A stretch of DNA of 64,000 nt from Larix kaempferi (taxonomy: Eukaryota; Streptophyta; Pinopsida; Pinales; Pinaceae). Within the stretch, counting starts at the first letter, position 1. Each line of letters opens with the position of its first letter. Below are positions 1-11,532 of the stretch, in pieces. The notes under the pieces are model-generated. The model did no database searches and was not told the DNA's origin. It saw only the letters and a list, made by a program, of their open reading frames with translations. The stretch is taken from NCBI GenBank assembly GCA_027924585.1, contig BSBM01000877.1, positions 4,589,501 to 4,653,500 of the forward strand, in the 5' to 3' direction. The position numbers were made by a program, and so were the translations under genes.

Positions 1-2838
1 CTAAGAATCGTATAATATTCTTCAAGGTTTTGTTAGGGTCCACTTTGACGCCTTCATTAGACACAATATGACCCAAATATTCCACTTCCTAAACCCCAAA
101 AACACACTTAGAAGGATTGGCATATAGTTGGTTCTCCTTCAATAGTTTTAAGACCCTAGCAATGTGTTGTACATGCTCTTCCTAAGTTATTCTATATATT
201 AGTATATCATCAAAAAATACTACACAAATTTTCTGAGGAAGGGTTTAAAAATAAAATTCAATGATCTTTGAAATGTGGAAGGTGCATTGGTAAGGAAAAT
301 GTCATCACCAAAAATTCATATTAACCTTCATGTGTTCTAAAGGCCATTTTTGGAATGTCTTCTTTCCTCATAATTTGATGATATCTAGAATGAAGATCCA
401 ACTTGGTAAAAAAAATTAATCCATGTAATTCATCTAATAATTCATTAATGACGTGAATAGGAAACTTATCTTTAATGCTAATCTTATTTATCTCTCTATA
501 ATCTAGAAACATACACCATGAAGCTTCATTTTTTTTAACCATCGCCACTAATCAAAGAAATCACTTTGGCTAGGTTGAATGATTCATGCATCTAAAATTT
601 ATTGAACCATATTTTCAATCTCACTCTTTTGTGCAAATGGGTGCTTATAGGGTCTGATGTTAGGTGGGATACTTCCTAGTTGCAAGTGGGTAGCATGGTC
701 ATGATCTCAAGTAGGTGGAAAAACTTTTGGCATCTCTCCAAATACTTTGGAATGATTGTCAATAACTTGTTGGAGATCCATTGTAATAGAGGTAATATAG
801 GGTACAAATGCTTGAACATCTAGTGAGCACAATTTTGAAATTAATTCATAGTGTCGTGTTTTTAGAAAGTTTGCTATGTTGTTAAATATTATCACTTTAG
901 AGGGTTTCCCTAGAATACCTATGATTTCAATTTCCTTTCCTTCTTAAGATAATCTCATGAAAAGTTCTTGTAAATTAAGACCCATTGTTCCCAATGATTG
1001 TATCCATTGGACCCCCGATACAACTTTAGCACCACCCATTTGGATTGAAATCATTGGACTATCCAATAAATACTCCCCCCTAGTAAGCTTAATATTGTGG
1101 CACTTCACTAAACAATTTATGGTACCTCCATATGCAATCATTACTTCAAATTTTGGTGCTATATATGCAAAGCAATTGAGAAATTTGTCTAGTTTGAAAT
1201 TAATGAAGTTATGGGTACTACCAGAATCAATCAACATTGTTTTTTTTTTTTTATATATCCTTCTATCCTGAGAGTTTGAGGAGTGACAATGCCAACCGAT
1301 GCATGACATGATATGGTTGGAGTAGTTTCTTCTAGATATACCTCTTGAGACTATTTTGGTTTTCAAAGTATATGTAGAATCATTTATTCTCACTACACGT
1401 ATGCCCCTTAGTATACTTACTGTCACAATTGAAACATAGTCCCTTTGCTTTTCTTTCCTCCACTTGCTGAGGCATCAACTTTGTAGGTTGAGTGAGGCGG
1501 AAGGAAATATTTCCTTCTATATAGGTGTTAGTATAAGCCTTTCTAGTAGCCATATTTTTACATTCAACTTTCCTTGCCAAACTAAAAGCATTCTACAATG
1601 TTTTAGGTTCAAAGAGACATACCTCATGTTGAATGTTCTCCCTTAAAGTTCCCATAAATAGATCAAACAAATTATCCTCTAGAATGTTCTTCACTCTAAG
1701 ACTCAAATTTTGAAACTACTTAACGATGGACCCTTTTGCTTTAGATTTATCAATTGGCTAAAGAAGGTGTTGCTCTTAGTATCCCCATAATCTTCTATCA
1801 ATTCATCTATAAATATACACCAAGAGACAATAGAGTACTTTTTATGTTTGCAAAGCCATTGGTACCATACAAATTGATCAATTTATAAATACAATGATGC
1901 AATGGTTACCTTTTGTAAAGTTGGCACTTGGTATAGATCAAAGAATTGCTCCATCTATATTATCCATTATTGGATAATTTCCGTCAAATTTTCTCAACTC
2001 ATTTTCTATATTCTTTTTTGTGTTTACCAATTGAAAAATCTATCATTGATGTATCATTCAATTCCTTAAACTTGGCCTCCAAATTGGATAGTTGGTTACA
2101 ATTTTTTTCATTTTCTTCATGAGTCATGGTTGAGATTTTGGGAGGTTTAGTGGGAGAAGTAATTTTTCCTCCACCTCTTTCCATTATATTTCATTTATAT
2201 TTACCATAGTTATTCTATATTTCCTCTTTATCCCACCTTTTGAATCATCCAAAACAAATATTCCAATCAAAAGTTATGCAAGTTTCAAGTTAGCATACCT
2301 TTAAAAACCCTAGTTTGTAGGTTGTCTTACTAACCGACCTTGCTCCAAATATTCATCCCATCAAATTTTGAATGTTTTTTTGTAGTATCATGTTATGTCT
2401 TCTCTATAATGCCAAATTTTTGTCCTAATTCCGAAGTGCCAAGAGAGAGTTATGGTAACTTTCCCAAAACTTGTTAGTTTGTGTTCCTTTAAGGAGAGCA
2501 AACTTGTATAGCCCGACGCGTTCTGATATTCCTTTTAAGATTATGAAATTTGTACCCCAAACACTATGGTATGTCTTCTTTCTAATGAAACATATGGCAC
2601 CCAATTTGGATCTCCCAAGCTTCAAATATAGTAGTTTTACCGAGAACACATGTTTGAGACTAGTTTTTGTACTAGTCAAAAACCCTAACTTCCATAGACT
2701 ATAAATCCAAACTCATAGTGAAACATGACCCAAATTGTTACCATAGATACTTCTCTATGTCCTATGTGGCTCCTCCAAATTTTGTTTTCTGAAATTTCCC
2801 TGAAAAAAAATTATAGCAAAAATGACTCTGATAACAAA
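1..2838 (-). pseudogene. Ty3/gypsy gag-protease-RT remnant (internal region, left part outside window)
   Basis: Read on the minus strand, the order is Gag, zinc knuckle, protease, RT, as in Ty3 Gag-Pol. Gag N-terminal pieces lie at 1999-2184. A CCHC knuckle (CFNCDSKYTKGHTC) is at 1390-1450. The protease active site LIDSGSTHNFI is near 1205-1235. RT is at 1-548: DYREINKISIKDKFPI, then FTKLDLHSRYHQI, and a catalytic FFDDIL block near 205-225 with both aspartates kept. Stops and frameshifts separate these blocks, so the copy cannot make a polyprotein. RNase H, integrase and the 3' LTR would lie left of the window. The lineage is a chromovirus-like or Reina/CRM-like Ty3 judged only from the DSGSTHNFI style, so I do not name it. 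Confidence 0.8.
2823..2836 (-). other. Primer binding site, initiator-Met type (degenerate)
   Basis: On the minus strand this reads TGTTATCAGAGTCA, two changes from the plant iMet-tRNA complement TGGTATCAGAGCCA. It sits two bases inside the internal region next to the LTR starting at 2839, which fixes the orientation of this element as minus. Confidence 0.65.
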
Positions 2839-3112
2839 TGTTATGCATCAAATTCCCTAGAGAGAATAAAATAAGAAAGAGAGAGCAATCCAATGCCTTA
2901 AGAATGAAGTAAAGAGATAAATAAGAATCCTCTTTGAGGGAGGGACCTCCTTTTACAATGTATCAAATACACAAGAAAATATGAGATGATCTTAAAACTA
3001 GGTCTCCTTTGTGTGTATATATAGGAGACAAAGGGTACAATTAGTATTCTAGTCAACTATACAATTACAATTAAAGTCCTAGCTGACCAATGAAGTCAAT
3101 TCTAATATAACA
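2839..3112 (-). repeat. 5' LTR of the 1-3112 Ty3 element
   Basis: The boundary beside the primer site begins TGTTAT. The outer end is placed at 3112, where the sequence ATAACA gives a matching 6-bp terminal inverted repeat. The segment is 274 bp. The 3' LTR is outside the window, so length and outer edge cannot be confirmed by comparison. An alternative outer end is about 3246, but that end looks more like part of an older Copia-type LTR (see 5628-5935). Confidence 0.5.
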
Positions 3113-5292
3113 ATAGAAATGTAATCACAATATATAAGACTTAATAATATATTTTAGGATCAAGTATATTTTATAAATTTGTCTCAAAGCAATGAATAAC
3201 AGTATTGAATTTTGATGTGTACATATATTGTCTTTATATTGTTGCATCTCTCAATTTTTTCATAGTATGAAAGCATGACTAGCTTTAACTGCCTCAAAGG
3301 AGAACCCGGGCAGATGAGAATCATGGATGTGATACTCATATAATAGAGTTGGTTAATGTAGAATATAGTTTAGAGAAAGTGTCTATTAAGTTTTTTTTGT
3401 ATGTTTAAGTTTATGTTGGATTTTGGTTTTATTTTGTACACTATAGAGTGTTGTGTGGTGCTAACGAAGAACGGTATTGTATGGGATTTTCCCTGAAGTA
3501 CTAGAATATGATATCAAGTTCTTTGGAAGGTATGCTTTCTTACAATAGTAACATATGGAAGCTAACAATATCTTATTTAATTGGTTTGATGATCAATGTT
3601 TGTAATCTTTGGTGGCATATGGTGTTGTAAAATCTAAGATGCGTATCTACGAATGAGTATGGATCTACGGTCATATTATTGTGTTCAACTGATTCTGGAT
3701 TATTTTTTTATTTTTTTAATTGCATGTGATTCCTCTTTCTTGGAATTTGATTCCATTAGTGGACAATGAGATATGGTTTTATAATTAGTGATTGGATTGC
3801 GTCGATTCAATATGTTTAGTAAGTAAACTTCAGGATAAGAAAATAATGAAGTGTCCAAGCTGGTGAGGTTTCAAATACTTTTCAGGATCGATTTGGTGTG
3901 TACCAGTTGTTGTGTGGTTCATATAATTTTTTGCACATTGTTATCTATTGCATGATATATGTATTACCCAATAGAGCATACTTGGTGGGAGAAAAAAATT
4001 GATGGAAAATTGCATTGTAGGTGGATTTAAGACTATTGATGCATTAATTTGTTGCATTTATTTATTGGTCATATAGAGGCTTTGTGGATTTGCACACTTA
4101 GAGTAGTTTTGCATAGTTATTCATGTAAAGTAGGAAATGGGAAGAGAGGTTGTTGTGGTTTTCGGTGTCACGGTAATGGGAAGGAGCATATGCACTATAT
4201 TGTTCTTCAACAACATAGAAGGGAGCAACCTAGATATCATTAAATCATTATTTTAATCATGTTCTGCTTTTAAAATTAATTTTAGTTAAATTTTTAAGTA
4301 GTATTCTTGTGCCTATGGTCTAAAGTATCAATAAAGCATGTGTGTTATTTGTTTCTTTTAATTTTAAAGCCAAATTTACACTCTCTCTAAGGAAACATTA
4401 CCAAGAAAACTTGATGTTCGACCAAATGTGTAAGTCCATTTTGATGGGTAAAGAGCTTTATAACAAATGCATGACATGTAGATTGACCTATCCAATTGAG
4501 ATAAAAAAAAAAGTTGGAGGAATCTGAGTAAGGAGGCCACCTATCAATCTTGAGTTCACCACTAGCTCTAGTGTTGTTGTCAAATATAGTGGAAAACCAA
4601 TGAGCCAAAAAAAAAAATAGGTAAAGAGTTGTATTCATTAGTGGCATTGATGATGTACTCTGGCTATAGGAAAATCAACAAAGCCCATGACCAAATCAAT
4701 TGTGAAGGTATGGATGGTGTTTAGTGTAGTGTTCACCATTTTTTTTTATGATTAAGTGGTAATGATCATGTGTAGTGGCTACATACATTGATCAATGCGA
4801 TGGAAAACACCCACTAAAGACATAGTGAGGACCTAGTGCAACTATTTTGATTCATTCTTGTTTCGTTAGGCCCAACCAACTCAAGGAATTAAGCTGAATC
4901 AAAGTGGATTCCCATACCACACATGATATGAATAAAGTGTGTGTCCCTATTCACATGCTATATAGGCCAATCAGGATCAATCTAATTGATCATGTTGTGA
5001 ACAATGTATGTCCATTCACAGTAATAGATATTGGATAGCATGTTTGTCTTTATCCACTTTACTGTAAGATATTGGATATTGCATTTGTTCTTATCATTGG
5101 TCAAAGGTGTAGTGAGGTCGTTTCCACTACAAAGATGTAATGTGTATGAATTCAATGTATGAAATAATTCATGATACCCCTACTGGATTGGTGATATGTT
5201 CACATTCAATATTGTTCATTTTGAACTGGTGTATGTCCCAATTCTCATGAGTGATTCCTTTCCCTTTGGACTATGTATTACTAAAGGAAGGG
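3113..5292. other. Unassigned AT-rich intergenic sequence
   Basis: No coding region or repeat family is recognisable. About 3160-3260 resembles the end of the LTR-like repeat at 5850-5955: both have TATAAAT, then a GCATC.CTCA motif and TTTTTTCATAG. This suggests a decayed solo LTR. Short open frames at 4049-4243 and 4342-4527 have no motif I recognise and are probably chance. Confidence 0.35.
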
Positions 5293-5294
5293 TA

Positions 5295-5528
5295 TGTTGG
5301 AGATAATATTAGGTTAGTACAACATAGTTTTATCAATATAAGTTAGTAATAAGATAATATTAGGTTAGTACAACATATTTTTATTAATATAAGTTAGTAA
5401 TATCAATCTAGATCAAACTTAGTTAGTTCAACATAGTGTGTGTTGTAATAGTCTAATTTTAGTAGTTATGCATGTGTATGTGAGTTGCAAGTCCTAGTTC
5501 ATACTAATTGTGTTGCATTGGCAATAAG
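5295..5528 (+). repeat. Copia-like LTR remnant, copy 1
   Basis: It begins TGTTGGAGATAATATTAGG directly after a purine-rich run (AAAGGAAGGGTA), the usual polypurine tract plus LTR start. About 120 bp upstream (5205-5294) is repeated before the second copy (5540-5627), starting at TTGTTCATTTTGAACT. The two copies are therefore a duplicated 3'-end-plus-LTR segment about 333 bp apart. The right end is uncertain. Confidence 0.5.
5302..5403. repeat. Two-copy 51-bp tandem repeat inside the LTR remnant
   Basis: Unit GATAATATTAGGTTAGTACA and following bases occurs at 5302-5352 and again at 5353-5403 with a few differences. It is a local slippage-type duplication. Confidence 0.75.
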
Positions 5529-5627
5529 TTCTCATCCATCATTGTTCATTTTGAACTAATGTATTTCCCAATTCTCATGAGGAGTGATTAATTTCCCTTT
5601 TTATAATGTATGTACTAAGGGAGGGAA

Positions 5628-5935
5628 TGTTGGAGATAATATCCAATTAGTACAACTATTGATTTATTATTCTAAGTTATTATTATTAGTCTAGACTAGA
5701 ATTATTTAGTATAACATGGTGTGTGCTATAATAGTTTGATGTTAGTAATAGTTATGTGTGTACAAGATTTGTATTAACAAATCACCTAGAGTTTATGATG
5801 TGTGAGTAATAATAAGGAGGGATAATAACAATCTAATTGATTGTAGGAGAAATTATATTGTATAAATATCTCTCCAGGTAGAGAATAAAAGCATCGAAGT
5901 TTTATTTGCACATCTATTATATTCGTATTTATGCA
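5628..5935 (+). repeat. Copia-like LTR remnant, copy 2
   Basis: It begins TGTTGGAGATAATATCC after the purine tract AAGGGAGGGAA. A plausible TATA box (TATAAATAT) lies near 5856-5864 and the copy ends around ATGCA at 5935, or CCCTCA at 5942. Upstream and 5' portions match copy 1. No internal coding region adjoins it, so it may be a solo or truncated LTR. Confidence 0.5.
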
Positions 5936-6231
5936 TCCCTCACTTTTTTCATAGCCACAATAAAATTTTCTAGCCCAATGGGACTTATTCATACTAGAAG
6001 TCGAGACCTCGCGATGAACTTCACCTTGAAACAATCCATTCAAAATGATTATGTTAACCAATTGAGATTTAAAAGTTAAAATGGGAGTGAGATTTGATTC
6101 GCTTATGTGTGCATGTGTCACAAGACCATATAATATAATATTTCTAGGTGCAACCATATGTTTGACCACTACCTCAAGGTGACCACATGGCTCCAGGAAA
6201 ATCCCCCAAAAGAATTGAGTCTTTCCCAACG

Positions 6232-6292
6232 GTGAAAAGCTCCTTGCTCCTCACCATTGGATACATTTGTGAGGCGTGAGGAGTTTTTCACT
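6232..6292. repeat. Short imperfect hairpin
   Basis: GTGAAAAGCTCC...CTCCTCAC on the left pairs with GTGAGG...GAGGAGTTTTTCAC on the right, giving arms of about 20 bp. It ends 12 bp before the insertion point of the Copia element at 6305. Confidence 0.6.
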
Positions 6293-6299
6293 AGTGGGA

Positions 6300-6304
6300 T
6301 ATAT
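6300..6304. repeat. Target-site duplication TATAT (left copy)
   Basis: It matches the five bases at 11533-11537 flanking the other end of the Copia element. The bases are low in complexity, so the match alone is weak, but both LTR ends are independently defined. Confidence 0.7.
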
Positions 6305-6758
6305 TGTTGGGGAACCTATTCATATGAACCATAGAATATAAAAGAAAATAGAAGAAGGGAATTGTATTCCAAGAAAAGAGGTGGTGTCTAAAGACATCAT
6401 TACAACACTTAAGCACAGTGCATTGTGATCAGAAAATCGCAATGCATTCTTCAATATCATATTGAACATCTTCGATTCAAATTCAATATCAACACAACCA
6501 ATAGCATCATTCTTTTATAGTCTCCAGATCTAACAAACTCGCTTGAAGTGGGGGGGATCTAGTCCGCAATGTACCTTATTTTAGTCTATTGTTCTAATCG
6601 AGCAGACTATGGGCCCGTCGACCATTCAATCGACCGACTATTCAACCGCTTAGTCAATCCTCCCAACAACTGCTCTGCTAATCGACTGTTGTCTATCAAC
6701 TAACTGTCTCCAAAAGATATAGAGGTGTTATGAACCTGCATAAACTTAGATTCCAACA
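6305..6758 (-). repeat. 3' LTR of the 6305-11532 Copia element
   Basis: 454 bp, from TGTTGGGGAAC to TAGATTCCAACA. Homologous to 11060-11532 across its length. Next to it on the internal side the minus strand reads ATAATGAGAGGG, a polypurine tract, so this is the 3' LTR of a minus-strand element. Positions 6600-6720 are rich in TCGAC-type motifs. Confidence 0.9.
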
Positions 6759-6814
6759 CCCTCTCATTATCACAATGCTCTAAAGATTCAGTAGGTGAAA
6801 TTACATTCTCTGAA

Positions 6815-9800
6815 CACCCCCCCCCCCCATAATTGCATCTACTTGAATCCCAAGCATAGCCCAAAGTTTCACAAACTTAGATTATAGTAGAGGCTTCATA
6901 AAGCTATCAACAATCTAATCATTTGTCCTACAATAAACAAGAGAGACAACATTGTCATGTACCAACAATCTCAAATAGTGAACATGAAGTTCAACATGCT
7001 TCATTTTTCTATGAGAAAAAAGGTTATCATTAACCTGTATTGTACTCTAATTTTCATAATGGACAAAATTTGAGTCTTGAACAAGAAAACTAATCTCAAC
7101 TAAAATATGACGAACACAAATTGCCTCTGTACATGCATTGAGTACAACTCCATGATATTATGTTTATGTAGTCGAAAGAGAGACTACCTTTTGTTTCTTA
7201 CATGACCAAACCAAGGGTCTAGAACTTAGTCAAAACACAATGATATCCAGAAATGGAATTTCGATCGTCAATGTCACCTCCCTAGTTAGAATCAGTGAAC
7301 CCAACCAGTGGTTCTGTACTATGACAATACCTAATACCATACTGATAAGTTCCATTAATATAGAAGCAATTCTCTTTGCATATTTCCAATTTATTTCTCA
7401 AGGATCCTACATGAACTGGGAAACCACACTAATGATAAAGGAGAGATCAGGTCAACTATTAGTTAAGTAAATCAGGATACCGACCAACTATCGATAAAGA
7501 GTGGTGTTGACTCACAGAGAGTCACAGTCCTTCAACAACTTTACGCTCGACTAATATGGTGTAGCACAAGACTTATAGTCTTCCATATTGAATCATTTCA
7601 AAATATCCAAAGAATATTTTGGTTGAGAAATAAATATACCATCATCCATTTGAAAATTTTGAATGCTCATAAAGAAATGCAACAGACCAAGATCAATCAT
7701 TTAAAAGGTACCTACAATTTTTTTCTTCAAACCCAAAATTAGATTGACATTATTTCTAGTTATGACTAAATCATCAACATACATTGCCACAATCAAAGTA
7801 TCACCATGAACATGTAATAAATAAATACTATGATCAAATTCATAGTGTTTGAAGCCAAGATTGATAAAGAAATGATCAATCTTCTCATACCAAGCACGAG
7901 GTTCTTGTTTCAAACCATACAACGACTCCTCAGTCAACAAACAAGACCAGAATCTATCACAAAACTAGGGGTTTATTCCATGTAAATTTATTTATACAAA
8001 TATCCATAAATAAAGGCACCTTTAACATCCATTTGATGAAATTCCCATCCAAAACGACTAGCAAGGGAAAGAATCGGTGAAACAAAGTTTATCCTTGAAA
8101 TAGGGGAAAAGGTTTTAGTGTAGTCGATACCTTCTTGGTGAGAGAATCCCTTGGCTACCAAATGAGCCTCGTGACTTTCAACAACACCGTCGAAAGTAAA
8201 ATTAGTTTTATAGACCCATCGACACTTCACAACATTCTTTCCTTGCGGTCTAGAAAACAATTCCCAAGTTTGATTCTTCTTCAAAGAATCGATTTTAGCA
8301 GCCATAGCATTTTCCCATTCAGGAACTCCCTGAGAATCAACATATGTGTCAGGATCACAGGTGTCAAGAACACGTGCCATTAGGGCAACACTGGCATGTT
8401 GTTTTTGACTGCAAGTAGACCGACCAATACTGGCATCTCTAGCATCTGATCCAACAACTTCAATTGTTTTATCATCTCACCGAGGTAAACAAGTCGGTGG
8501 TGATTTAGCTCAATGATTGTTAGTCGAATGAGTCAGCGTGTTATAATTTTTCAATTAGGGTAGATCGACTACCAATCGACTTAGGAGTATAATTTTCCAT
8601 TCTAGTTGAAGCTTCAAGGAAGAGTACATGTGATCTAGATTCTTTAGTAATATCGAAAGGATCATCATGAAATAGCCTAGAAGAGGAATTCAACAACTTA
8701 TTACCAGAAATATTCTCATAAATATCATATTTCTACTCAAAATGTTATGTTTTTTGAATGGGTCAAATAGTCCATAGTATTTTGATTCATCATAATAGCC
8801 CATCATGATGTAAGCATGACTTTTTGCATCCAATTTCTTCCTGCAGTTATCATTGATATGCACCCAAGCAACACAACCAAAGGTTTTGAGGTGTCCCACA
8901 GAGGGTTATTTCCATTCCACTTCTCAACCGGATTCATGTTGGCAACAACTCTAGTTGAAAAAAGGTTCAGGATATAGTTTGAACAATAAATAGCTTCTGC
9001 CCAAAATTTAGTTGGAATATTTTTTGTATAGAGTAGGCACCAGGACATTTCTACCAAAGTCTGATTCTTCCTCTCTTCAAATCCTTTCTACTGAGGGGTG
9101 TTAGGAAAATATCTCTGCCAATAAATTCCATTTTGCAAGATATATTCTTCAAAATTTTGACTCACATATTCTCCACCATTGTTTGATCTCAAGCATTTGA
9201 TAGGTCAGTCGCATTGTTTTTCATCCAATGCCCTAAATTCCTTGAATCTTTCAAAAACATGACTCTTATTCTTCAAAAAATACACCCATGTAAATCTAGA
9301 GAAATCATCGATGAAGGTCAAAATATATTTCACACCTACTAATGAGGGTTTGTTCATGCAACATATATCACTTTGAACAAGTTCCAGTCAATCTTGTTCT
9401 CGCATGTTTTTCGAGAATCAAAGGGTGCCTGAGGATGCTTTCCAATCACACATCCTCTACAAAATATGTCAAGTGGAACCATATTTGGGAGACCAGTAAC
9501 CATATTATTTGTTACCATTATCTTCAAACTTCAAAATTTCAAATGTCCAAGCCATTCATGCCAAATTTGATTTATGTCAATCAGTATGAGCAATCATGTG
9601 CAGTTGATTCAATTGATCGGAAATCATTCCCGACAGAATCATAAAACTTGTAAAGTTTTCCTTTGGGATCTAAATATAATGAAGCAATATTCTTCCCCCC
9701 AAGCCTTATATCCTTATAAACTGATCTGACCGAAACTCAATAGTCTTCTTAGTATGTGTAAGTTTCACAACTGATAACAAATTTGTGCTCAAGCTAGGAA

Positions 9801-10917
9801 CATTATAGGAATTGGAGATTCAACCATGTCAGCATTCAACATCACTGCTTCCAAAAATCTTGAGAGAATAATCATCATCTACACAAATCTTATGTTATGG
9901 ACCTCCATTTAAGGAAGAGAACAAAGAATCATCCTTATCCATATGATGAGTAAAACCAAAATCGACTATCCATTATGTCTGAGTGGTTCAAGCATGTAAT
10001 GTCTGGGAAGTGCTAATGGAAAAGGTAAAGTTTTCAGTAGGTCAGTTGATTTAATGACCAGTAGACACACCATCTTCAAGGTGCTTGACCTTTTCCTCCA
10101 ACTCCTTCATCTTATTCCAGTAGGTTTTCTCGACATGTCCCACCTTTCCATAGTAGCAACAGGTTTTCTTCTTTCGATTCTTCTTCTTTGATGTCGACTC
10201 ATCGACCTTTCCTTTAGTAGGTTGGTCGATACATTCTGGTTGATGATATAGCTGACCACGTTCGTTATAATTTTGCTTGACCTTGCTTTTGATCTAGTGA
10301 TCCTGATGTTTTCTACCAAGTTTCCCTTCTTCAAGAAACTTCTGTTGGTATTTAATCAACAAATCATAGAATATATCAAAGGTGAATTCCTTACCATATT
10401 GCTTGTGTGACATCCAATTGGTGTGAAAAGAAGAGAATAACACACCATAAGGTGTCCTCAAATTCATCAAGAGTATTTCAACGAGTTGTCCACATTTCTT
10501 CATAAAATCCTTACCAAATTCAACCAATTTAAAATGTAGCTCCTTAATGCAAGCTAAATAGTCCTCAATCCTATCAAAGGAAAGGGGTTCCAGAGAGATC
10601 AACATGTTCTCTATAAACATTACTTGAATTTGATTAAACTTTTTGAATAGTGACTTCATCGTACTCCAGAATACATGAGGACAGTCAATCTCACTTGTAT
10701 GAAATCAAATCTCCCTTGAAATGTAGTTTGTGATGACCCAAACAACCTCATCCTTATTTCCATTAATGACAAGCTTAGCCTAATCATCCATTGGATCTAG
10801 AATAGAAACCTTTATATATTTCCACAGTCCCTTTCTTTTCTACAAAGTGTCCATATTTGGTGCCTAGATTGCATAGTTGTGTCCATTCAGAACAATAGGT
10901 TCTATCTTGGAATCCAT
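6815..10917 (-). pseudogene. Copia Gag-Pol polyprotein remnant
   Basis: Gag starts at the ATG at 10915-10917 (MDSKIEPIVLNGHNYAI) and continues through 10294-10659. A degenerate knuckle (CCYYGKVGHVEKTYW) lies near 10115-10160, with one cysteine displaced. The protease motif near 9955-9975 reads WIVDFGFTHHM, where DSG is usual. Integrase C-terminal part is at 8690-9057 (FWAEAIYCSNYILN, then FGCVAWVHI). RT is at 7988-8380 (WELFSRPQGKNVVKCRWVYK, HQMDVKGAF) and 7701-7940 (LYGLKQEPRAWY, YVDDL, intact aspartates). RNase H ends near 6870-6960 with YCRTND...IVDSFMKPL. Domain order Gag-PR-IN-RT-RH is diagnostic of Copia. Numerous stops make it non-functional. Confidence 0.9.
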
Positions 10918-11045
10918 CCTTCTAATCAAGAAGATCTGATCCAAGTTCAAGAAGAGGTATCAGTAGACAAACATTTATCTTGGATTCGATCAACCCTAGA
11001 TCTCACTCATCATGATTCGCAGACAATAGGATAGGTCAAAACCAA

Positions 11046-11059
11046 TAGCATTGATACCA
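11046..11059 (-). other. Primer binding site, initiator-Met type
   Basis: The minus strand reads TGGTATCAATGCTA directly at the inner edge of the 5' LTR. The first eight bases match the iMet complement TGGTATCAGAGC; the rest has drifted. Confidence 0.75.
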
Positions 11060-11532
11060 TGTTGGGGAAGCTCTTCATATAAACCATAGAACAGAAGAGA
11101 AAATAATATAAGGGAACTGTATTCCAGGAAAAGAGGTGGTGTCTAAATACAATTTTATAGCACTTAAGCATAGCACATTATGATCAGAACATCACAATGC
11201 ATTCTTCAATATCAAATTGAACATCTTCGATACAAATTCATTATCAACACAACCCATAGGGTCGTTCTTTTATAGTATCTAGATCTAACAAACTCCCTTG
11301 AAGTGAGGGGGATCTGGTCCATAAATAGGGGTCATTGGTTCTAATCATTTCAATGAAATAAAAAATGTCCCATAGTTTATTCGGATGTTCTAGTCGAGTC
11401 GACCATGGCCTCATCAACTATTCAATCGACCACTTAGTCAAGCCTCTATTCGACTACTCTGCTACTCGATTGTTGTCTATTTCCTGACTGTCTCTAGAAT
11501 ATACAGAGGTGTGATGAGCCTACATAACCTTA
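11060..11532 (-). repeat. 5' LTR of the 6305-11532 Copia element
   Basis: 473 bp, TGTTGGGGAAGCTC to TTAGGTTCCAACA, homologous to the 3' LTR. The region 11395-11480 carries several TCGAC/GTCGA motifs. The minus-strand U3 would lie at the right end. Confidence 0.9.

Larger units (their letters stand above)
6305..11532 (-). mobile_element. Full-length degenerate Ty1/Copia retrotransposon
   Basis: Two related LTRs (6305-6758 and 11060-11532) both run from TGTTGG to CCAACA and flank a Copia-order coding region. The bases just outside are TATAT at 6300-6304 and TATAT at 11533-11537, a 5-bp target duplication, so this is one complete insertion. The LTRs differ by many substitutions and small indels, and all domains carry stops or shifts; it is old. 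The orientation is minus, from primer site, Gag-Pol and polypurine tract. Confidence 0.92.

Noticed and set aside
4049-4243. Cys/Gly-rich 64-codon frame (GNGKRGCCGFRCHGNG)
   Set aside because: No spaced Cys/His motif and no homology I can name; not supported as a gene.
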